A DNA stretch of 30,371 nt from Bodo saltans (taxonomy: Eukaryota; Euglenozoa; Kinetoplastea; Eubodonida; Bodonidae), in contig CYKH01001881.1 in assembly GCA_001460835.1 (NCBI GenBank), positions 1 to 30,371 of the forward strand. The letters run 5' to 3'. Below are positions 1-7,700 of this stretch, piece after piece. The notes under the pieces were generated by a model. It made no database searches, had not been told where the DNA came from, and worked only from the letters and a program-made list of their open reading frames with translations. Numbering within the stretch: the first letter of the stretch is position 1; each line of letters begins with the position of its first letter. Made by a program: the position numbers and the translations under genes.

Positions 1-197
1 GCACTCCGTTTGTGGAGTACAACGCCGCAACGCATGAAGGGGACGGAAAGGACAAGCACTACCTGTCGCTGGTTCGCAAAGTGATGGCCAAGTTTCATGT
101 GGACAAAGTCACCAATGAGTCTCGTAAGGTGCAGCTCCTGTACCACGAGATCACGCTGGTTCTCACCCACTACATCACTGTTGGGAAAGGAGTGTAA
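1..197 (+). CDS. 3' end of an unidentified protein (truncated by window edge)
   Basis: An open frame runs from the left edge (codons in phase with base 3) to a TAA at 195-197, giving about 64 C-terminal residues. The stretch is mixed polar and hydrophobic with no low complexity; the end reads as a plausible amphipathic helix (YLSLVRKVMAKF, then LLYHEITLVLTHYI). Codon use and composition look like a real conserved C-terminus rather than chance. I do not recognise the family and the N-terminus lies outside the window, so no function is given. A GTG at 12 could be taken as a start, but the frame is open upstream of it. Confidence 0.6.
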   Translation, partial: TPFVEYNAATHEGDGKDKHYLSLVRKVMAKFHVDKVTNESRKVQLLYHEITLVLTHYITVGKGV

Positions 198-499
198 GTA
201 GGTCCCTCTTGGCTCCATCGTTGTTGCAGATTATTTTTTGTAGTAGAAATGCACTGAACAAAAACACTTTTTTTTGCCGGTTGCGTTCAAGCACCAGCAG
301 AAATTCTGATAAACCTGAAAAAGAGAAACAAAAATACTACCCTGCGATACGCATCAACAGGGCCCTGAACAACCGGATCGTTTGTAGGATCGCCTCAACA
401 ACAAACAAAGAACGAAGCACCTTTGCAATCACTTCAATGTCAAAAGAAAACAAATGGACAAAACAAACCTGTGGGAAATTGATCCTTCAAAGGAAAATT
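198..499. other. Intergenic spacer, no gene seen
   Basis: This is AT-rich sequence with short T- and A-runs between the first gene and the palindromic element. An open frame through 209-640 continues straight into the repeat and has no protein-like features. I found no homology here to the missing 5' part of the cyclase-like relic that follows the element. Confidence 0.5.
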
Positions 500-541
500 G
501 GGCATAATCCGATCGGGTATATACCATATATAGAGTTTTAC

Positions 542-645
542 CTCATATATATATCCTCGATCGGCATTTTCAGAATTGCCGAACGGGTATATAGAGTTGC
601 AACTCTACTCAACTCTACCAAACTCTATATACCCAATTGAGACCC
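542..645. repeat. Palindromic unit, copy 1
   Basis: The unit starts with an alternating ctcatatatat tract, then a short CGGCA...TGCCG hairpin, then a perfect 14-bp inverted repeat (gggtatatagagtt at 585-598 pairing with aactctatataccc at 621-634), and it ends in gaccc. A 12-bp palindrome, gagttgcaactc, lies at 594-605. The unit recurs at 1003-1095 with substitutions. Confidence 0.75.
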
Positions 646-1002
646 TCATCTACCCAACATTTTTTAAAGAAAATTGCACGGATCAAAAAAAAAAAAATTG
701 TGAAATAAAAAGTCACGCTTCTCGAACGACGCGGAGCGATGATTCCGCTATTGGGCTTCGGAGTAGTGAGCTGTCGTGAAGGTGAGTCGATTGAGTCCAG
801 AGCAAATTAGCGTCTGTTGCATTGCTGAGAGTAACAAACCCCTTTGAACATATGCCGATAATGCAAAGATTGTTGTCTTTTCTTTCCCACCTCACGACCA
901 AAACAATCCAAAAAAAAAAACTGTTGAAAATGCATTCATACATTTCTGGAAAATCATTTTTTTTTCTTTTTCCTTTTTCTCTCAGGTAGCACCAGATTTT
1001 CT

Positions 1003-1095
1003 CTCATATATATATACCCAACCGGCATTTCCGGATTTGCCGATTTGGTATATAGAGTTGTAACTCTACTAAACTCTATATATCCGTTCGGACCC
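1003..1095. repeat. Palindromic unit, copy 2
   Basis: This has the same order as the copy at 542-645: ctcatatatat tract, CGGCA...TTGCCG hairpin, then ggtatatagagtt (1047-1059) opposite aactctatatatcc (1072-1085, one mismatch), ending in gaccc. It is followed by a further half-unit (1103-1118, actctatatacccaat) and then by the right terminus of the element. Confidence 0.75.
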
Positions 1096-1149
1096 CACCC
1101 CCCACTCTATATACCCAATCGGAAAATATATACCCGATCGGATATAGCC

Positions 1150-1569
1150 CATGTTCTCTCTGCACTTACCGTCGTATTGAAAGCCCTTCGAGACGTTCCT
1201 ACCGGACTGTCTTTTGGAATTTCTTCATCGGTGTCGGTATGCGGGTTTATGGGACCTGCTGCTTGTAAGGTGTTTACAGTAGTGTCCACAAATGTCCCCC
1301 ATGCATCCATCATGGCGAGGCTGGTGCCCGAGTTTCATAACGTCCTTGGGAACTTGCGTGTCCTCCTGACGTGGCGAGCAACAGAAGTTGCGAGGCTCGA
1401 GCAGCGAACATTGTTTCGAAAACTTCCAGTTGCTCTAGGAATGCTTGATGAAGGTGCAGTGTACTGTGATTTCAAACCAATCGTGGAGATCCTCCTGCAG
1501 GGGGAAGAGGTGAATGCTCCTCCCTACGGATTTGGTGTCGTACCAATGGCACCTCGACCAAGGCAATGA
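1150..1569 (+). pseudogene. Cyclase-like receptor, copy A: C-terminal relic
   Basis: From 1150 the frame encodes about 139 residues closely matching the C-terminus of copy B at 1985-4351. Both begin at the HVLSAL motif of the cyclase-like domain, and both contain SSSVS.CG.MGPAACKVFTVV, then STNVPHA, MARLVP and LLTWRA. The last half of the cyclase fold is therefore present. The Cache-like domain, both membrane segments, the linker and the first cyclase half are absent. Homology starts exactly where the inverted-repeat element ends, and the residues read upstream in this frame come from the repeat itself. The TGA is at 1567-1569. There is no credible start, so it is a relic, most probably of a tandem duplicate of copy B, its nearest relative in the window. 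Confidence 0.8.
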
Positions 1570-1908
1570 CAACTGTTTTGCCTTCTTGTTGTGATGGGGT
1601 TTTTTTTGTTGTTGTTGTTCTTGGACGTGGATAGTGTAATATTAGATGAATTGGGCTTTCCTGCTCGTTCAGAAGCATTCTTTCACGTGATCATTATTTA
1701 CTGTCATTCACTTAACGATTTTTTTTGCTATCCCTTCACCTTTGAGCCGCCCGCTGCCCCTTCAGTGAAATATGTCTGCAAATGATTTTGCTTGATGTAA
1801 TTGACCAGCGAAAAACAAAGTCGCCACAACTTTTTATGCGTATCGCAAGCTAGCACGCGAAAAAAAAACGTTGCTTCGCCGTACGATCGTATTTCCCTTT
1901 GCATTAAC

Positions 1909-1956
1909 TATCTCTTCTTTTTCTTCGCATTTTTTTGTCGCGCAACACATCACTAG
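1909..1956 (+). promoter_or_regulatory. Probable spliced-leader acceptor for copy B
   Basis: A C/T-rich tract (tctcttctttttcttcgcat and the following T-run) is followed by the first AG at 1955-1956, about 29 bases before the ATG at 1985. This is the expected layout of a kinetoplastid trans-splice site. It is inferred from layout only. The remainder of the 1570-1984 spacer shows T-rich 3'UTR-like sequence and no gene. Confidence 0.4.
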
Positions 1957-1984
1957 TGACGACGGCGTCGCTTCCGGTTCAAGG

Positions 1985-4351
1985 ATGCGGATTTCTATCA
2001 AAACCTTCGTTGCTCTCCTTCTCGTGGTTGTGTCACTTATCGCCCTAGTACTATCTAGCGTGCCCACGATTGACCAAGTCCATGACAACGCAATGAACTT
2101 TGTCCTCCAAGCTGCCGAAGGGTCAGCGGACCAAGCCCAGTACGTTTTAGCCGCACAGCTCTTAAAGCTGCGTAAATTTGGTGACGTGTTGTACAAAGCC
2201 GCGCAAAATCCCGATATCATCAGTGGTCTTCAGCCGTGGCATCTCGTCAGCTGGGCAGGCCCTACAGTCTCTGCAAACGACTTTGGTGTCACACTCTTCC
2301 GCCAAGATGACCGTGGATTCGTCCTGACCGCTTACAATACAGTTTATGGAATCACACGACCAGGGTACATTTTTCTTACCAATCTATCAAACCCCGGTGT
2401 CAGCATTACCACCGGATTCTTTTCGCCGAACTCTCCCTACATTCCGGGAAATATTACGTCCCCTTGGACAGTGTCCAACAGTTCCGTACGTTTTAGCATA
2501 GAGCCAGTGGGTCTTGCGTTAACGCAACCAAATCGAAGTTTGTCCATGCAGTGGGTGGGCCTTACGGCACTTCAAACGACCCCTACGACGGTTCTGTCAC
2601 TTCTTACCTACGGGGGCCCGATTCACGTCGACCGGGACGCATCTAATCGGCAGTATCTGTTGACGAGCATGCGAGGCACTGCCCTTTCCAACTACCTAAA
2701 AGCCATGCCGATAAGCCAGAGCGGATCTCTTGTGTTGTTTGATCTTGTGACTCGATCGTTCGTTGCAGGGAGTGTGAGCGACATTGGCGCGTCCATTGTG
2801 AATAACGGTACAACGCCCAGACTCACCCCATTAAGCAGCGTGCGCGATCCGCGAGTGGCGTCCATTGTTCATGCCTCCTTCGCCGCAACCGACGCACAGT
2901 GGGGAAACACTCCTCTCACAAACACTGGGCTCTATGCACTCGTAACGTGTGTCACGCCCTGTACGTTCGTCTACTGGCCACACGACAACACACTGCGGCA
3001 AGGGCAATTTTGGTCAAGGTTCAATTTAGATGTCCTGGTGCATTCCTTTGTCGCGGTGCGCGTTGTGGATGTGAACGATGGTGCCACCCATTCCTCCTCC
3101 TCCACAACTGCAATGGTCATGAACCTCCGACTCATGGTGACCGTTCCCTCTGACGATATTGTGCAAGAGTACATCAATGGCGTCCAAGACAGCTTGCTGA
3201 TATCGTTTGTTGTCATCTGCGGCCTTTGCATCCTCACCACCATTGTCGCCCATTTTGTCTTTGCAGCGTTGTCGTACATGGAGCAGGACATTTTGGGGCT
3301 TGCGTGGGTGTTTTTATTCTCCCCGATGGAATCACATGTTCGTCCTCACCTCGACGGAGAAAAACAACAAAGCGGTGACGTCAACCTAGCGATGATGTCT
3401 GTATTTAAAGAATACAGTCGGATTTGGAGTGCCCTCAAGGCGCTTTCACGAGCCCTGTACACATTGCGTGCATTCTCGCCCGCTGTTGTAACGACCCCTG
3501 CTGTGAGTCATTCCGCGACAACAGTATCCAATAAAGAAGTGTCTACCATCGGTGCTGGTGTTTCTAGGGGTGCTGTGTCGCCCAGTGAGTCATCGTCGTT
3601 GCGGGGTTCTATCTCCTCGCCCCAAGCGATAGCCATCGACGGGTCACAGTCGCCAAAGTTCATTGAAGTCCCTTACAGCTTGAATCGCAATGCCAACATT
3701 GAATCCTCAGGGCTGTGGCATGTGCCCGTGACGTCTATGTTCGTCGTCATGGATCCGTTTATGTTTGACCCGCAGACTGAGGACCCAATGGCCATCCACA
3801 CAAACCACAAAGTCATATTAGAAGCATTCCAGAAGTTCGTCGGCCAAGTCCCTGGCGCTTCCATCGATCAGTTTTATGGAAATCGGATTCTCATCCATCT
3901 GAACGCGTCCGGACGGGCGCACAAGCACGTGCTATCGGCGCTAAGCATTGCGTTGAAGACATTGCGTGTGGTGCCGCAAGGTGTTTCTGTTGGAGTATCT
4001 TCATCAGTGTCGCTTTGTGGGTACATGGGACCAGCAGCATGTAAAGTGTTTACCGTTGTGTCTACGAATGTCCCTCATGCGGCAGTGATGGCCCGACTTG
4101 TCCCTCAGTTGAAGACTTTGGGCGACCTCAGAATGCTGTTGACGTGGCGAGCGGTGGAGGCAGCGCAACAAGAGCAGCGAACACCATCGCGAAAACTTTG
4201 TGGGAGCGCCGCTATTGACCCGGTAGCGCTCAGCTGTGGCTTTAGGCCAATTGTAAAGGTTGGACTTTCGGGAGAGCAACCGTCCCTTCCACCCTATGCG
4301 TTTACGCTAGTAGTCCCCGCCCTGCCAAAGAACTTGAGCGACAATATCTGA
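1985..4351 (+). CDS. Transmembrane receptor with Cache-like ectodomain and degenerate class III cyclase domain, copy B (intact)
   Basis: 788 aa. The ATG at 1985 was chosen because copies D and E start at the same aligned residue (M..S[IV]K..); the longer frame from 1871 has only a TTG. Residues 7-27 form a membrane anchor. Residues 28-403 are extracellular and resemble a double Cache sensor (PW...SW, then SMRGTALSNYL and a strand ending FVAGS), with several N-glycosylation sequons. Membrane segment 2 is about 404-427. A helical linker ending SRALYTLRAFSP resembles the HAMP-like connector of transmembrane cyclases. Residues 580-783 match the class III cyclase fold: VTSMFVVM strand, IDQFYGN, HLNASGR, SSSVSLCGYMG, FTVVS, MARL. 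The first metal Asp is Val588, the second is Asn633, the transition-state Asn is Ala700, and Arg704 is kept. Catalysis is therefore unlikely; a sensing or dimerising role is inference. Confidence 0.8.
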   Translation: MRISIKTFVALLLVVVSLIALVLSSVPTIDQVHDNAMNFVLQAAEGSADQAQYVLAAQLLKLRKFGDVLYKAAQNPDIISGLQPWHLVSWAGPTVSANDFGVTLFRQDDRGFVLTAYNTVYGITRPGYIFLTNLSNPGVSITTGFFSPNSPYIPGNITSPWTVSNSSVRFSIEPVGLALTQPNRSLSMQWVGLTALQTTPTTVLSLLTYGGPIHVDRDASNRQYLLTSMRGTALSNYLKAMPISQSGSLVLFDLVTRSFVAGSVSDIGASIVNNGTTPRLTPLSSVRDPRVASIVHASFAATDAQWGNTPLTNTGLYALVTCVTPCTFVYWPHDNTLRQGQFWSRFNLDVLVHSFVAVRVVDVNDGATHSSSSTTAMVMNLRLMVTVPSDDIVQEYINGVQDSLLISFVVICGLCILTTIVAHFVFAALSYMEQDILGLAWVFLFSPMESHVRPHLDGEKQQSGDVNLAMMSVFKEYSRIWSALKALSRALYTLRAFSPAVVTTPAVSHSATTVSNKEVSTIGAGVSRGAVSPSESSSLRGSISSPQAIAIDGSQSPKFIEVPYSLNRNANIESSGLWHVPVTSMFVVMDPFMFDPQTEDPMAIHTNHKVILEAFQKFVGQVPGASIDQFYGNRILIHLNASGRAHKHVLSALSIALKTLRVVPQGVSVGVSSSVSLCGYMGPAACKVFTVVSTNVPHAAVMARLVPQLKTLGDLRMLLTWRAVEAAQQEQRTPSRKLCGSAAIDPVALSCGFRPIVKVGLSGEQPSLPPYAFTLVVPALPKNLSDNI

Positions 4352-4799
4352 TGCTCGCGCTTTTTTTGTGTGTTTGTTTGTTTGTGTTTTTGTGTTTTGC
4401 GTGACTCTTTCAACCCAAAAGTTTCATCCGTCTCGCCTACGATGACATATCACATATCATGTGGCCGTTCTTCCTTTACTCCCAACTCAAAAGTTGTGGA
4501 TGCTGTACATCTTACGCAACTGCCTCTACATCGCCCACTTTTTTTTTCTCCCAGACTATCTTTTTCCCCTCGTGTGTGTGGCAGAACACCGCAGCCCTCT
4601 CTTACTTCATTCAATCGCCCAAGTTCTCCTTATTTCAGCAAAACATGTTGTGATTGCTTCTGTGTAATGTGCTTTGCCATGTGCGGCTGATCACTTACGC
4701 GATGATGGTGGTCTCTACGTTTGCGTTCTTGTTCTTGTTAATCTCTAAAATTCAATGACACAGAAACAATAAAGAGTTGTTGGAATTGTTTTTAATACG
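4352..4799. other. Intergenic spacer: 3'UTR of copy B and 5' leader of the next gene
   Basis: The spacer begins with a T/G simple-sequence run (4361-4400). Short open frames at 4370-4690 are low-complexity and overlap one another in three phases, so none is called. A T/C-rich stretch at 4722-4742 followed by cag at 4761-4763 is a plausible trans-splice acceptor for the gene starting at 4800. Confidence 0.45.
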
Positions 4800-7700
4800 A
4801 TGGACGAACCACGCACCGAAAGGCGAACCGTTGATCTTGATCGTCCGCCGCTTCGACCAGAACTTCAACTTGATACCAAACCAACGGTGGCAACTAGCCT
4901 GACAAACAGGTTACGTGAGAAGGCGCCAGCGGCATTGGATGGAACGTCTCCTCCTTCACTTAGTTATCATGAAGGGGGTCACCATGTCTGGTCGCCTCAG
5001 CCCTCCAGCTCTAATTTAGTTAGTCCTCAAATACCACCGCCGATGTTCCGCGATGGCACGTTTGCGTACGTGGATGATGCAATGACGCCGTTAGCAGCAG
5101 GGCAGTCTACCACCACACCGTTGACGGCGTTTGCTGCAACAGCTCATCCTACGCCAGTCGGACATAGCCAGCAGCCCACTACACACTCAACCACACAGTA
5201 TCCCGATGCTGTTCTTCGACTCTCATCACTTAGTGTGACTCACGCAGACGGTACCAGCACACGCCCCACGACCGCTGCTCCGATGTACGCGTCTGCTCGT
5301 GGCCTCATCGCGGAGTTCGACGAGGAGGTTTCATACGGCGGTGGCCATCCAGCAGGAGGACAAGACGAAGACTACGATGATGACGATGATTCATGGATTC
5401 GGCGCCAAGCAACTGAACCAACCCCAGGACCACATCTCATCCCAACTTCCATCCTACACCGCGTCAGTGGTCAAGAGACTAACGTTTATGGAAGTGGAGA
5501 TCAGCGAATCCCCTTAGCACAAGATGCATTCCAAACACCAACCACGCCAAGTCCTCAGCGCCCCTTGTTTCCACTCTCCACCGATGAGGATACGTTTCGC
5601 CCAGCCACACGGCTCTACACTGCAGAACACACCGTCTCCGGATTATGTACCCCAGTTCAGCCTGGAACGCCAACAAGACAGCAACACACACCGGACAAGG
5701 CGGACTTGTCGAGTCCCACCGCACGATTTCCCTCAGATTTCCCCTCAACAAGTGCATCCAGCCCTCCACCACCGACGCCAATGAAAGCCCGAGGAAGTGG
5801 TGGTGGCCTCTCTCGCATGACGACCCCTCAGCCGTACGGCGCTTGTTTTACGTCCACGACGCCCTCCCGTGCTGCGTCCATGCCGCTGCTCAACCGTCAG
5901 GCGTCCCCGGGAGCTGGTTGTGGAGGTCTATCTCCACAGAACCACCTTACTGTCAACGTCAACCCATTTTCTCAAATTCAAGGACAAATCCAAGAGCTGC
6001 ACATCACACCAACCCCAGTCTCGAAGCCTACTGGCGTTTGCGACTGCAGCATCGATGACGATGCAGAGAACATCGGAGACGAGGAGTTGATGAGCCCGTT
6101 GATGAATGACGCAGCCCTCTCCGCTGCTGCTCGCTCAAGTTCACCAGGCGGCGGCCTACTGTCCCACACTCGGGTTGCGGTTCGCAGCCAAGCATCTCGC
6201 ACGTCATCTTCTAGCGCAATGCAACACCAGACGAGCGCCATGTTAATGTGCCCCCCTATTCATTCCCCAACGTCTGGAGGTTCAGGCATGGCTCAGTTCC
6301 CGTCCATGCTATCGTACGTGGGATCAGCAGAGCGCACTCCACGGACTAGCACACGATTGGGACACAGTCGTGCAGTTTCAATGGACATGGGGTCTTTTAG
6401 CCACCAAGGAGGAGGCCTTACAGTGCCCGCACTTGAGCATTCACCGAGCTTGGTAGGCGCAGGTGTTCCGTTTGCTCGTGCACCTCCTAAACTTACCACG
6501 ATGCACCCGTTGTTGGGATCGCCTGATACTCTGGAGGCGACAATGGAAGGACCCCGAGGTCCCCTTGAAGGCCAATCTGGAAATAGTAATGCTGCAAGGA
6601 CATACCACCACAACTACGCAACACACACAGCGGGCAGCCTTCATCAACCATCATTCATGTCCTCTCCTCCGTTCGCCCCACGCGATGAAGATCCACAGAG
6701 CAGTTGCGCTCCTCCTCTTGGCTCACCTACCACTGATCCCCCGGAGTATTACGACGTCATGCAGAGGCTTGACTTCCAATCAGAGGACAGCGACAACGAC
6801 CACGCACAACAAAGGAGCGCCACGAGGAAAATTCATCAATCCGCTAACGGTTCGCGTGAATGCTCATCGTCGCTTCCCGCAGCACTGCGGAGCGATGTAG
6901 AGGACCTCAGCCTGCACAGTAGCACTCGCAGGCCGTATGAACGCAGCACATTACTTGACACGTCTGATGAGATGTCGCCGGTCTCGCCGTGTCCTCCCAG
7001 TCAGGTTTTCCCCCATGCAAACAACGAGCTACTCACTTTTCCGCCACGTGCAACGGAATCGCATGTGCTGTATGAAAACTTCACAACTCAACCTCGCTTT
7101 CCGTTACCAGTTTCTGCAGCCGTGGATCAGTTTTCCCCACGCTTCAGTCATCAGTTGTCCTCACGCTCGTCAGCGAACCAGTTGCGCAGCACGTCATCCA
7201 CAACAGTCAACGATGACTGCATGACGGTTGGGTGCGGAACGTCGGTGGGTGGGCTTCACGACGAGGATGACGATGATGATCGCCTCGATGAGGAGCAGCA
7301 GCAGCATCAGCGACGCTACTCCGACGTCTCTCCTCCACGGTACTACGCAGAGCGTCGGTTAAGCGGTGATGAAGGAGGAGCGATGCCAACCGAACCACCG
7401 TTTCTTCTGGCTGACCGATACGATGACGACGATGAAAAGAAACGGTTCATGTTTGCACACGAGGACCCACGGCACAATGACGGGAGCAAATGTCTCGTGC
7501 CCCTCCACATCGACGTGAACGGTGTCGTGTGGTTGGCGACCCGCACCATCGACGGTCAGCATTACGCAGTGAAGGAAGTGCCACTTGTCACCGTCTCAGT
7601 CGGTGAAGTCGGCGACGAGTCGACTGCCCTGGCGTCGCCACACGCGCAGTACCTCGATGTGGAGTTAGAGTGCCTGACCATCAGCACCGCACATGCGACA

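Larger units (their letters stand above)
500..1150. mobile_element. Terminal-inverted-repeat element (MITE-like), about 650 bp
   Basis: The left edge at 509-523 (ccgatcgggtatata) is the exact reverse complement of 1127-1141. Extending outward to 500 and 1150 gives 24-bp termini with 21 matching positions. Between them lie two related palindromic units (542-645 and 1003-1095) separated by about 360 bp of AT-rich DNA with no recognisable coding sequence. Long terminal inverted repeats without a coding region are typical of non-autonomous DNA elements, which is an inference here. The right end touches the first base of homology to the cyclase-like family at 1150, so the element marks the breakpoint of that relic. 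No target-site duplication was identified with confidence. It could instead be two independent solo palindromes. Confidence 0.5.

Noticed and set aside
209-640. Open frame of 143 codons upstream of the palindromic element
   Set aside because: It runs into the repeat sequence, has no recognisable domain and starts with a non-ATG codon; it looks like chance.
500-1150. CRISPR array or telomeric repeat
   Set aside because: There are only two long, diverged palindromic units, with no regular spacers and no short telomere-type tandem motif.
1871-1984. N-terminal extension of copy B by 38 residues
   Set aside because: It depends on a TTG start, and copies D and E begin at the residue aligned with the ATG at 1985.
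1985-4351. Functional adenylyl or guanylyl cyclase
   Set aside because: Both metal Asp positions and the transition-state Asn are substituted in the alignment.
4370-4690. Three overlapping open frames in the spacer after copy B
   Set aside because: T/C-rich DNA gives Phe/Ser/Leu-rich translations in several phases; there is no domain or conserved pattern.
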